Shown here piece after piece: positions 1 to 7,567 of a stretch of DNA of 33,650 bases. Below the pieces are notes generated by a model that was given only the letters and a program-made list of their open reading frames with translations, did no database searches and was not told the origin of the DNA. The stretch covers positions 1 to 33,650 of the IMG/VR virus record IMGVR_UViG_3300013131_000131. One strand, given 5' to 3'. Both the position numbers and the translations under genes were made by a program. How positions within the stretch are numbered: the first letter of the stretch is position 1; the number at the start of each line of letters is the position of its first letter. This stretch comes from a virus.

Positions 1-1
1 G

Positions 2-937
2 TCGCCGGGTGCTCCGAGCATCGAGTTCAAGGGTGACCTGACCGACGAGTTCCGTTCCTACCTCGAAGGTGCAGGCGACTTCGCTGAGGCGGTCAACAAC
101 TTCGTGATCTTGCACCCGGGTGCGACGCCGTACACGGTGTTCCAGTCGGAGACCGAGTCAGGCGCGTCGATGCCAGCGAGCCGCAAGGCGTACAACTGGA
201 TGCGGGAGAACGAGCAGTTGTTGAAGGACAACCGGTTCGCTGGCCCGTGGCTGATCCCGAAGGACGAGGAAGGTACGTCGAGCGACTACTTCTCGAAGGC
301 GTTCGATTGGCAGTTGGCCCAGGGGCACCGCGAGTTGCGCCTCCCGAACGAGTACTACGACGAACTGATCTTCTCCGCAGATTCGCGTGCCTACTTCAAC
401 ACGCAAGACGACCATGAGACACGGATCGACGAGGCCGAGAAGGCCGGCGATTTCCAGACGGCCGGCGAGTTGAAGGCCCAGTGGAAGTTCTACCGTGACA
501 CGTACTTCACGCAGCATCCGTTGTTCAAGGAGATGCTGACCGACCCGGTCCGTCAGCAGCGCCGGACGAAGATCATCTCGGAGATGGACCGTCTGATCGG
601 TCCGGGCGGGCCGCTCTCGGACCGTCCCGAGTATGCGGGGCAGCGGGCCTTGTTGAACATCTGGGACTGGTACTTGACGGAGAAGTCGCGGTGGTCGATC
701 AGTTCGACCGCGTACGCCCGGGCGCAGGCCAAGCGCGTGAAGAACGAGGCGTACGTCCGGATGAACCGGTACACGACGGACGTGAACCCTGGGGTGCGTA
801 GCCTGTTCTTCCGGGTATTCCGACCGGAGTTCCAGTTGAACGACATCGAGCAGGCTGAGGCAGAACAGATGGTGACAGACTCGGGCTACCGACTCGTCGA
901 CGACGAGTTGATGGCTGAACTGGTTGGAGGTAACTGA
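2..937 (+). CDS. Large virion structural protein, C-terminal fragment (5' end outside window)
   Basis: The frame is open to the window edge, so the 311 visible residues are the C-terminal part of a longer protein. An internal GTG at 104 could be read as a start, but the 34 codons before it are normal coding sequence (S-P-G-A-P-S-I-E-F...), so the gene should be taken as truncated. The visible part is mostly helical and rich in charged and aromatic residues, with no signal peptide or membrane segment. I recognise no enzymatic motif. It resembles large internal or minor capsid proteins encoded near capsid genes of actinobacterial phages, but that is from memory and weak. It overlaps the next gene by 1 nt (TGATG), so the two are probably translated together. 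Other possibilities are a portal-associated or injected protein. Confidence 0.8.
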   Translation, partial: SPGAPSIEFKGDLTDEFRSYLEGAGDFAEAVNNFVILHPGATPYTVFQSETESGASMPASRKAYNWMRENEQLLKDNRFAGPWLIPKDEEGTSSDYFSKAFDWQLAQGHRELRLPNEYYDELIFSADSRAYFNTQDDHETRIDEAEKAGDFQTAGELKAQWKFYRDTYFTQHPLFKEMLTDPVRQQRRTKIISEMDRLIGPGGPLSDRPEYAGQRALLNIWDWYLTEKSRWSISSTAYARAQAKRVKNEAYVRMNRYTTDVNPGVRSLFFRVFRPEFQLNDIEQAEAEQMVTDSGYRLVDDELMAELVGGN

Positions 938-2790
938 TGCCGCCTGGGCGTTCGACCCCATGGAACACTGGTGCGGCTCCGGTCTCGAAGAAGCCGAAGC
1001 CGAAGCCGAAGCCGACGACAACGGACACTGCTGCGCGTGATGCGCAACTTCGTGCTGCGTTGGAACGCCGCCGGATGGAGGTGCTCCGTCGTTCTCGCGA
1101 GGCACGCCAGAAGGCGTTGGAGAAGGCGCGTGCTGACGCCGCAATGGCCCGTGACGAATACGATCAGTACCTCCGGAACGAATTCGTCACCAAGGGGTCT
1201 GATGGCAAGGGCGAAGGTGAGGAACTCTTCATCGAGCGCGTGAACAATTACGACGCTCGCGCGCAGGCCGCGGCCGAGGAGTACAACCGTTGGACGATGG
1301 ACAACAAGCAGGGCCTGGAGCGTCTCGACGCGTGGGAGGAGAGCCAGAAGAACGACAACCAGAACTTCAACAATCAGGTCTCGAAACTCCAGGGTGACGC
1401 GAAGTACCGCCAGGAACGGTACGCACGCGTGAACAGTGTCCGGCTCGCGAACGGTCAGGCGCCGATCGTGATCAGCCAGCAGCGCCTCGAAGACGGCAAC
1501 CTCTCCGACACGGAGGTCGTCGCGTTGATGAACCCGGCAGAGTTCACGGACGAGAACGTCGAGGCCCGCGCCGATATGGAGCGGGCTCGGACGCAGTTGG
1601 AAGACAAGCGTTGGGTCGAGAACCAGTGGACGGAACGACGGAAGCGGTTCGAGGAGAACAACGAGATCTGGGTCCCGGACGAGGACGGGAAGGGCGGGTC
1701 GTTCCAGCCTTTGATGACCGAGGAGGGCAACGGAACCGTCCTGATCAAGGACGATGGCTCTGTCTACGTCGGAGGCCAGCGGATCCTTGGTGATCGGGCC
1801 GCACAGATCGAGAACCAGTACGCCTGGTTCCGTGATGGTGACAACAAGAGTCGCGACCAGGTGCTCGCGAACATCATGGTCGGCGATGACCGGATCTTCG
1901 GAGATACGTCTGGCTGGAACATCTACGACGACAGCGTCTTGGATCAGATCCGTTTCGTTGACCCGGCGTACGCACTGGATGAAGACGCGGCCGGTCCACT
2001 TAGCCAGCACTACGCGGCCGATCTCGACGGCAACGCGTTCACGATCGACGACTACTTGTACGGCGATCGGATGCTCGTGCCGGACGAGGACTCGCTGCGT
2101 GTCGCGCTCAACAACCAGCAGGCCCAGCCGCTCACCCAGGCCGAGGTCTACTTCAAGATCAAGAGCCTCGCCCAGTCGGACCCGGTCCGGTTCAAGCAGT
2201 ACCAGAAGGCGTTGTACCTCGGGGGGTTCTTGTCGAAGCCGGCGAACGCCGGAGAGACCTGGAACCCTTCGGGGATCATGGACCAGGAGACAGATGTCGC
2301 GTTGCAAGAAGCGGTCGGGTATGGCTACAACGAAGCCTGGCGGAACGGTCAGACCTTCGACTCGTGGCTCTACACCCAGGTCGACGCTGGCACCCAGGAC
2401 CAGAGCGGCAGCGGCAGTGGCAGTGGCTCTGGTGCGGCGAACGCCTGGGCTGTCACCGACGAAGTGTCGCTGAACATGATCGTTGACACGGCAGGCCAGT
2501 CGTTGCTCGGCCGGAACTTGAAGCCAGACGAGCGCGCACAGATCGTCGAACGGATCCAGGCCATGGAGAACGCCGAGGGCCAGAAGACGAGTGGTGCGAT
2601 CCAGACGATCGACCCGACTGCGCAGGCCGAGAACATGATCCGTGAACTGCACCCGGATGCGGCGAAGGCCCACGATGTTGCGGGCACGTTCGACATGTTC
2701 GCCGACATCCTTGGCGCCGGTCTCGGTCTTGCTGGCGGCAGTTCAAGTTTCGGTTCGGCACCGACTGGTCCGAACACGTTGGGAGGCTGA
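937..2790 (+). CDS. Putative virion structural protein with coiled-coil N-terminus (617 aa)
   Basis: Function not recognised with certainty. The start ATG overlaps the previous TGA and has GGAGG at 926-930, 6 nt upstream. After a short basic leader with a Lys-Pro repeat (residues 18-26, from four AAGCCG units at 991-1014), residues about 32-180 are highly charged, Arg/Glu/Ala-rich and helical, as in a coiled coil. The middle is a mixed globular region. A Gly-Ser linker near residues 489-499 separates a C-terminal domain that ends in a Gly-rich tail. There is no signal peptide, membrane helix or catalytic motif. Its place between other virion-type genes and the scaffold/capsid pair suggests an internal or minor head protein. 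A scaffold-like or ejected protein is also possible. Confidence 0.8.
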   Translation: MPPGRSTPWNTGAAPVSKKPKPKPKPTTTDTAARDAQLRAALERRRMEVLRRSREARQKALEKARADAAMARDEYDQYLRNEFVTKGSDGKGEGEELFIERVNNYDARAQAAAEEYNRWTMDNKQGLERLDAWEESQKNDNQNFNNQVSKLQGDAKYRQERYARVNSVRLANGQAPIVISQQRLEDGNLSDTEVVALMNPAEFTDENVEARADMERARTQLEDKRWVENQWTERRKRFEENNEIWVPDEDGKGGSFQPLMTEEGNGTVLIKDDGSVYVGGQRILGDRAAQIENQYAWFRDGDNKSRDQVLANIMVGDDRIFGDTSGWNIYDDSVLDQIRFVDPAYALDEDAAGPLSQHYAADLDGNAFTIDDYLYGDRMLVPDEDSLRVALNNQQAQPLTQAEVYFKIKSLAQSDPVRFKQYQKALYLGGFLSKPANAGETWNPSGIMDQETDVALQEAVGYGYNEAWRNGQTFDSWLYTQVDAGTQDQSGSGSGSGSGAANAWAVTDEVSLNMIVDTAGQSLLGRNLKPDERAQIVERIQAMENAEGQKTSGAIQTIDPTAQAENMIRELHPDAAKAHDVAGTFDMFADILGAGLGLAGGSSSFGSAPTGPNTLGG

Positions 2791-2791
2791 C

Positions 2792-3718
2792 ATGGCAGAG
2801 CCGGCTAAGACCGAAGACCCGGAGAAGAAGGTCAACGAGCAGGCCGCGTCAACTGGGAACGAAGCGTGGGTGATCAAGGCCCAGGAGCAGTACGGGTATC
2901 TCGCCGCGTTCATCACGCACGCCGAACTCGGCCCGTTGCTTCGCAAGGCAGCGCAGAACGGCTGGACGAAGGAGACACTCCAGGGCGAGTTGTACAAGAC
3001 TCGTTGGTGGAAGACGACTTCGGAGACGGTTCGCAACTGGCAGTTGCTCCAGTCGTCCGACCCTGCCGAGGCGAACAACCGGATCGAGCAGAAGTACCAG
3101 TCGCTGTCGTTGATCGCGAAGCAGCAAGGCTTCCCGATGTCGGACAGTGCGCTCCGTCAGGTCGCGACCGCTTCGGTCGTCTACGGGATGGACGACTCAC
3201 TCACTCAGCAGGCGCTGTTCTCGCATGTCCGCTGGAAGCCGAAGATGAAGGTCGGCGGTGTCGGCGGTCAGCAGATCGCGAACGTGAAGGCGCGCGCTTT
3301 GGCGTATGGCGTGAACATGAGTGACGAGATGGCGTTCAACTACTCGCGTCGCATCGCGTCCGGGCAGATGACGGTTGATGGTGTCGAAGTCGATCTGCGG
3401 AACCGGGCGAAGTCGAAGTACGGGTATCTCGCGAACGACATCGACCGCGGGTTCACGACCCAGGAGATCCTCGACCCGTACGTCCAGCAGTACGCCGAAC
3501 TGTTGGAGGTCGCCCCGACTTCGGTGTCGTTCACCGATCCGGGGTTCCGTCAGTTCTTCGAGGGACGTGGCGAGAAGGGCACGCAGTTGATGTCGTTGAG
3601 CGAATCGGCTGAGCAGATCCGCAAGACGAAGGAATGGCGGAGTACGCGTCAGGCGAACCAGCAGGCGGCGACGTTCGCCGAGACCCTGTTGACGACGTTC
3701 GGTGAGGTGAAGGTCTGA
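2792..3718 (+). CDS. Putative internal virion protein (308 aa)
   Basis: Start chosen at ATG 2792 because GGGAGG (2781-2786) lies 5 nt upstream and the previous gene stops at 2790; the same frame is open further upstream but overlaps that gene. The protein is soluble and helical. Residues about 45-90 contain L-G-P-L-L-R-K-A followed by a W-W-K-T-T segment. From memory, this pattern recurs in very large virion proteins of actinobacterial phages. A second helical block (about 225-280) contains Y-G-Y-L-A-N-D-I-D-R-G-F. I see no enzyme motif. It is coupled to the next gene by TGATG. Likely role: a head-interior or neck-associated structural protein; this rests on context and a recalled motif. Confidence 0.78.
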   Translation: MAEPAKTEDPEKKVNEQAASTGNEAWVIKAQEQYGYLAAFITHAELGPLLRKAAQNGWTKETLQGELYKTRWWKTTSETVRNWQLLQSSDPAEANNRIEQKYQSLSLIAKQQGFPMSDSALRQVATASVVYGMDDSLTQQALFSHVRWKPKMKVGGVGGQQIANVKARALAYGVNMSDEMAFNYSRRIASGQMTVDGVEVDLRNRAKSKYGYLANDIDRGFTTQEILDPYVQQYAELLEVAPTSVSFTDPGFRQFFEGRGEKGTQLMSLSESAEQIRKTKEWRSTRQANQQAATFAETLLTTFGEVKV

Positions 3719-4539
3719 TGGCGAACCAGGATGCGGCCATGGCCGTGAAGGCCGTGCTCAGCAAGTACGGGCTGGAGTCGTTGACGGACTGGGCGATGGA
3801 CGCTCTTGTCCGCGGCCTGTCCGAAGCGGAGATCGTGCAGGAGATGCGGAACCGTCCCGAGTTCGATCAGCGGTTCCCGGGGATCAAGCAACGCGAGGCT
3901 GCTGGGCTGAACGCGATCTCGCCCGGCGAGTATGTGGAGTACGAGACCCGGGCGTCGCAGTTGGCGAAGTTCTACGGGATGCCGTTCACTCTCGGTCGTC
4001 AGCAGGTTGCGGCGTTGATCTCAGGCGACGTGTCCCCAACGGAGTTGGAAGCCCGGATCCAGGGCGGCTACAACCGGGTGGCGTCCGCACCGGCAGAGGT
4101 CCGGGACTGGTTCAGCCAGATGTACGGGACGAAGGGCGACCAGGCGCTCGCGGCGTTCTTCGTCGACCCGGACTTGTCGGCCCCGGAACTGGAACGGTTC
4201 GCTGCGGCAGCAGAGGCCGGCGGGTACGCGACGATGGCCGGGTTCGGGCTCGGGCGCGACCAGGCGGAGACGGTCGCTCGTCTTGGGCTGTCGCGCGATC
4301 AGGTTGCGCAGGGCATGGCGGGTGTCGGCCAGCAGGCCGGGCTGTTCGATGAGACGATCACGGAGTCGGTGGACCTCCAGGCTGGCCGCGAAGGCGTCGA
4401 TGCCCAGTTCGGCTCGTCGGACCAGGCCCGTCAGGCGGTGCAACGCCGCGCTGATCAGCGTGCGGCGGCGTTCGCTGGGTCGAACGAGACGACCGCGACA
4501 CAGCAGGGCGTGATCGGGCTCGGCACGTCGAAGGGCTAG
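3718..4539 (+). CDS. Putative internal virion protein (273 aa)
   Basis: ATG overlaps the preceding TGA; GAGGTGA at 3704-3710 is 7 nt upstream. The protein is soluble and helical. Residues 46-89 carry R-P-E-F-D-Q-R-F-P-G-I followed by an A-G-L-x-x-x-S-P-G-E-Y segment. From memory, this pattern occurs in long phage structural proteins whose relatives may also contain the segments seen in the gene just upstream. The C-terminal 70 residues are Ala/Gln/Arg-rich and end in a low-complexity tail. This is the only gene in the arm that ends in TAG, and it closes the first coupled block before a 210-nt gap. Function is inferred from context only. Confidence 0.78.
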   Translation: MANQDAAMAVKAVLSKYGLESLTDWAMDALVRGLSEAEIVQEMRNRPEFDQRFPGIKQREAAGLNAISPGEYVEYETRASQLAKFYGMPFTLGRQQVAALISGDVSPTELEARIQGGYNRVASAPAEVRDWFSQMYGTKGDQALAAFFVDPDLSAPELERFAAAAEAGGYATMAGFGLGRDQAETVARLGLSRDQVAQGMAGVGQQAGLFDETITESVDLQAGREGVDAQFGSSDQARQAVQRRADQRAAAFAGSNETTATQQGVIGLGTSKG

Positions 4540-4749
4540 ACAAGCCCGGCATCGCGTGATACAACTTGTCACGACGTGCGCTGTCCGTGAGCCCCGCAGG
4601 GCCGGATGGCCGTCCTTCCGCCAGGGAAGTCGCATCCCCTGTGCGCGTACTCGCGGTATGGCGCGATCCCCAGCGAAGGATCGCCTCGCCCCCGCCTCGC
4701 CCTCCGTGCTCGTACTCCGCGCGCACGCGTCTGGAATTGGAGAACCCCA
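4540..4749 (+). promoter_or_regulatory. 210-nt non-coding leader with stem-loops before the scaffold gene
   Basis: No convincing gene is present: an in-frame ATG at 4606 would add an Arg/Pro-rich extension unlike the acidic scaffold. A 5-bp stem (4533-4537/4543-4547) spans the upstream stop codon. An imperfect stem-loop has outer arms GGATG/CATCC (4604-4608/4633-4637) and inner arms CTTCC/GGAAG (4615-4619/4625-4629). A perfect 7-bp stem GCGATCC/GGATCGC (4663-4669/4678-4684) has an 8-nt loop. No U-tract follows any stem and I cannot assign a clear -35/-10 pair. The region may hold a terminator, a processing site or a promoter for capsid genes. Confidence 0.4.
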
Positions 4750-5289
4750 ATGGCTGATGACAACGACAACTTGGATGACGACGACACGTCTGGTCCGGCG
4801 ACGGTCACGTTGACCCGGGCGCAGATCCGTTCGATGGAGCGTGATGCGAAGTCGGCCCGCGAAGCAATCGCGGAGGCGAACTCGCTGCGGCTCCAACTGG
4901 CGGTGACGCAGGCCGGTCTCGACATCACCGACCCGAAGATCGCGTTCTTCGCGAAGCACTACGACGGCGAGACGACCGTGGAGGCCGTGAAGGCAGCCGC
5001 GGCCACGCTCGGTTTCGTGACGGCAGCGGAGAGTGACGACGAAGGAGATGATGGCGTGGACCCGAACCTGACCGACGCCCGAGACCGTCTCGCTTCTGGT
5101 GCCCTGCCCGACAACGGCAAGGCGCCGGAGAAGCCGGTCCGAGAGACCGCCATCACCCAGGCCCGCGAGTTCGTGAAGAACGGCGGGACCCAGGAAGACG
5201 GCATGGCGTTCGCGTTCAACCAGATCGTCGGTGCCGCAGCCAAGGGCGACAAGTCGGTGATCATCCCGAGCATCGGCCAGTCAGCCTGA
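4750..5289 (+). CDS. Phage capsid scaffolding protein (179 aa)
   Basis: Scaffolding proteins guide assembly of capsid subunits into the procapsid and then leave. Start ATG 4750 is chosen because GGAG at 4739-4742 lies 7 nt upstream; longer in-frame starts give an atypical basic N-terminus. The protein opens with a very acidic stretch (D/N-rich, residues 2-13). A charged helical region follows (about 21-50), then a segment containing F-F-A-K-H-Y-D-G-E-T-T-V-E-A-V-K-A-A-A (67-85) that resembles actinophage scaffold proteins. Another acidic patch lies near 94-104. Size, charge pattern and position two genes before the major capsid gene all fit. It overlaps the next gene by 1 nt. A capsid-associated protein without scaffold function is the main alternative. 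Confidence 0.72.
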   Translation: MADDNDNLDDDDTSGPATVTLTRAQIRSMERDAKSAREAIAEANSLRLQLAVTQAGLDITDPKIAFFAKHYDGETTVEAVKAAAATLGFVTAAESDDEGDDGVDPNLTDARDRLASGALPDNGKAPEKPVRETAITQAREFVKNGGTQEDGMAFAFNQIVGAAAKGDKSVIIPSIGQSA

Positions 5290-5630
5290 TGGGGTGCGCC
5301 CACAACCCCGATTACGAGTGCTTCACATGCGAGACGGCACGTCACGACATGGAGCACCCGTCTGAGGTGGATGGGTGCCGTACCTGCAAGTACCGGACCA
5401 TCAGCATCTCGAACGCAGCGACACCTACGAAGACGTTGCGGTTGGGAACGCAGAAGGATCCGTCGAACAACTGGGAACGTGGGATCGCTACCGACCATCG
5501 GGGCGTCCCGTACCTGAACGCATCGGGTTCTCCGATCGGCGTGAAGGAGTTCCAGAACAACCGTTCGACATACGAGCAGGCGATCCGAGACAACCGCAAC
5601 GCCCAGCCCGCGACTACTAAGGTGAACTGA
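5289..5630 (+). CDS. Small zinc-ribbon-like protein between scaffold and capsid genes (113 aa)
   Basis: The start overlaps the scaffold TGA (TGATG) with no clear Shine-Dalgarno, so translation is probably coupled. The N-terminal third holds five cysteines. C11-x2-C14 and C30-x2-C33 have the spacing of a four-cysteine zinc ribbon; C3, H5, H19 and H23 lie nearby. The rest is a short polar domain with no membrane segment. I do not recognise the family. Its position suggests a role in head assembly, a minor capsid component, or a regulator of late genes. Zinc binding is inferred from cysteine spacing. Confidence 0.72.
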   Translation: MGCAHNPDYECFTCETARHDMEHPSEVDGCRTCKYRTISISNAATPTKTLRLGTQKDPSNNWERGIATDHRGVPYLNASGSPIGVKEFQNNRSTYEQAIRDNRNAQPATTKVN

Positions 5631-5631
5631 C

Positions 5632-6771
5632 ATGGCACAGGCCACGCTCCCGTCCCTCTACCAGACCTACGACCTCACGGTCGGCGTCATCGTCGACATC
5701 GAGGACATGATCCACCTGCTCGACCCGTTCGAGGCGCCCCTCCAGGGCATGAACGGTGCTGATGGCCGTTCTGCGCTATCGACCGGCACCTGCTTCGAGA
5801 AGAAGGTCGAGTGGCTCGACGAGGAACTCCTCCTCCCCAAGAGCACGCTCGCCGCGAACGTGACCGCCGGCACGACCACGATCGGCGTGCAGACCGGCCA
5901 CGGCCTGCGTTTCTCGACCGGCGACGTGGTCCTGATCGGCTCGGAGAAGGTCAAGGTTCAGGCGATCTCGTCGGATACCCTGACCATCGACCGCGGCTAC
6001 GCAGGCACCACGGCCGCGGCCCAGGCGACCGACGCCGTCGCTCTGATTCTCGGTCAGGCCCTCCAGGAAGGCTCGAACCCCGAGAACCCGCGGGCGAAGG
6101 ACCGCACGAACCGGGACAACAACACCCAGATCTTCGGCCCCACGGCCGTCCGGGTGTCGGCGACCGAGAACGTGGTCCGCAAGTACGGCCTCGGCGGCAT
6201 GTCGGAGTTCGACAAGCAGGTCGCGAACCGTGCGAAGGAGCAGTTGATCCAGATTGAGCAGGCCATCCTGTACGGCACCAAGTACGACGACGAGTCGAAT
6301 GGCCGCACGATGGGTGGCTTCACCCAGTACATCACGACCAACGTGGACTCGACCACGACCGTGATCACCGAGGCGACTCTGCTCGACGACATGCAGGCCA
6401 CCTGGGATGTCGGTGGTCGAGTCGACCGTCTCATCGTCGGTGCGACCCAGAAGCGCAAGGTGTCGGGTCTCGCGACCGGTGCCGGGACCAACCTGACGAT
6501 CCACACGACCCAGGGTGAGGGCACCCGCGGCATCGTGATCGACACGCTGGTCTCCGACTTCGGCAACGTCTCGGTTCTGCTGAACCGGTGGTGCCGTGCG
6601 TCGGACCTGTTCGGCATCGACCGCGACCAGGCCGAACTGCTCACGCTCCGTCCGATGCAGTTCGAGATGCTCGCCAAGACGGGCGACTCGATCCACGGCC
6701 AGATCGTGCAGGAGAAGACGATGCGCTTCCGCCGGGAGCGCCACGCCTTCCGGTACAGCGCCCTGACCTGA
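5632..6771 (+). CDS. Major capsid protein, HK97 fold, SU10/DUF5309-like (379 aa)
   Basis: The main shell protein of the head. AAGGTGA at 5619-5625 is 6 nt before the ATG. Features matching the SU10-type major head protein family are a Leu/Tyr-rich N-terminal arm, an inserted beta-rich module at about 75-140 (V-G-D/E-K-V-x-V ... R-G-Y-A-G-T-T-A-A-A), an N-N-T-Q-I-F segment at 163-168, a long helix around 188-215, and a C-terminal region rich in R/H/F that ends shortly after Q-E-K-T-M-R-F-R-R-E-R. Length is normal for the family. Scaffold and zinc-ribbon genes lie directly upstream and a strong hairpin directly downstream. Codon choice (mainly CTC/CTG, ACC, GTC, AAG) is more uniform than in neighbours, as expected for the most highly expressed late gene. 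Confidence 0.88.
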   Translation: MAQATLPSLYQTYDLTVGVIVDIEDMIHLLDPFEAPLQGMNGADGRSALSTGTCFEKKVEWLDEELLLPKSTLAANVTAGTTTIGVQTGHGLRFSTGDVVLIGSEKVKVQAISSDTLTIDRGYAGTTAAAQATDAVALILGQALQEGSNPENPRAKDRTNRDNNTQIFGPTAVRVSATENVVRKYGLGGMSEFDKQVANRAKEQLIQIEQAILYGTKYDDESNGRTMGGFTQYITTNVDSTTTVITEATLLDDMQATWDVGGRVDRLIVGATQKRKVSGLATGAGTNLTIHTTQGEGTRGIVIDTLVSDFGNVSVLLNRWCRASDLFGIDRDQAELLTLRPMQFEMLAKTGDSIHGQIVQEKTMRFRRERHAFRYSALT

Positions 6772-6784
6772 TCGTGATAGCAGC

Positions 6785-6812
6785 GGTGGCCGGCCCTTCG
6801 GGGCCGGTCGCC
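6785..6812 (+). terminator. Strong hairpin with TTCG tetraloop after the capsid gene
   Basis: The stem is 6785-6796 paired with 6801-6812: twelve pairs, including two G-T wobbles, closed by C-TTCG-G, an exceptionally stable tetraloop. It begins 13 nt after the capsid stop. No U-tract follows, as is common in high-GC actinobacteria and their phages. It may terminate capsid transcription or protect the 3' end of the capsid mRNA. Confidence 0.75.
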
Positions 6813-6813
6813 G

Positions 6814-6826
6814 TATGCTCACCGTC
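6814..6826 (+). promoter_or_regulatory. Candidate leaderless promoter (TATGCT -10-like box)
   Basis: TATGCT at 6814-6819 fits the TANNNT -10 pattern and sits 7 nt before ATG 6827, the spacing expected if transcription starts at the start codon. No Shine-Dalgarno precedes the gene, consistent with a leaderless mRNA as is common in actinobacteria. The -35 region would fall inside the upstream hairpin and matches no consensus, so this is suggestive only. Confidence 0.4.
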
Positions 6827-7567
6827 ATGAACCGAGCGCAACGCCGCCGTCAGGCACGCCCCCCGCAGCGCAAGAACTTCGTGATCGGCTTCGTCCACCC
6901 GGACATGATCGACGCCCAGTTCGGTCGAAGCCTCGCCACGTTGGTCCTGAACGATTCGGGGCGCGTAGCCCAGATCATCGCAGCCCAGTCCGGGCCGCGG
7001 ATCGCTACCGCACGCAACGACATCGTGCGGGCGTTCCTCGCGATCGAGAGCAAGCCTGAGTGGCTGTTCATGGTCGACACGGACATGGTGTTCCCGCCGG
7101 ACATCCTGGCCCAGTTCGAGCAGGTGCTGGATCCGGCCGTAGCCCCGATCGTCGGTGGGCTCGCGTTCATCTACGAGAAGTTCGGCCAGTCGATCCGGAC
7201 GAACATGATGATCTGGGAGGAACTCGAAGCAGGCCCGATGCTTCGTGGCGTCTCCGGCTATCCGGATGATGCGCTCTGCCGGGTCGCAGCGACCGGCGCG
7301 GCTTGCTTGGTGATGCACCGCGACGCGTTGCTGACGATGGAAGAGAAGTACGGGGCCTTGGTGCATCCCTGGTTCCAGGAGACAACGACCGACACTCACG
7401 AGTGGGGCGAGGACATCACGTTCTGTGTGCGGGCAGGCCAGTGCGGCCTGCCGATTCATGTTCACACTGGTATCGAGTTCGGTCACATGAAGAAGGGCGT
7501 GATCTCTTCGGAGGATTTCGCTCCGTTTCGTCAGCCGCTCGTGAAGGAGCAGACCGATGCCGCTTGA
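6827..7567 (+). CDS. Phage GT-A-type glycosyltransferase (246 aa)
   Basis: Predicted to transfer a sugar from a nucleotide-sugar donor. A basic N-terminus (M-N-R-A-Q-R-R-R) precedes a Rossmann-like strand (F-V-I-G-F-V, 18-23). The segment G-P-R-I-A-T-A-R-N-D leads to W-L-F-M-V-D-T-D, whose D84-T-D86 is the metal and donor-binding DxD motif. G-A-A-C-L-V-M-H-R-D (157-166), G-E-D-I-T-F-C (194-200) and F-G-H (218-220) follow in the order usual for phage GT2-like enzymes. There is no membrane anchor. ATG 6827 is preferred over ATG 6815 because it gives a typical N-terminus and leaves room for the -10-like box. The gene overlaps the fibre gene by 11 nt. The acceptor is unknown; virion proteins or a host surface glycan are the candidates. 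Confidence 0.8.
   Translation: MNRAQRRRQARPPQRKNFVIGFVHPDMIDAQFGRSLATLVLNDSGRVAQIIAAQSGPRIATARNDIVRAFLAIESKPEWLFMVDTDMVFPPDILAQFEQVLDPAVAPIVGGLAFIYEKFGQSIRTNMMIWEELEAGPMLRGVSGYPDDALCRVAATGAACLVMHRDALLTMEEKYGALVHPWFQETTTDTHEWGEDITFCVRAGQCGLPIHVHTGIEFGHMKKGVISSEDFAPFRQPLVKEQTDAA

Noticed and set aside
886-2673. A 595-codon open frame on the - strand
   Set aside because: Antisense shadow of the coiled-coil virion gene, with Leu/Val/Arg-rich low-complexity composition typical of high-GC shadows.
4606-4749. N-terminal extension of the scaffold gene from an upstream ATG
   Set aside because: The extension is Arg/Pro-rich and unlike the acidic scaffold N-terminus. The GGAG before ATG 4750 gives a better start.
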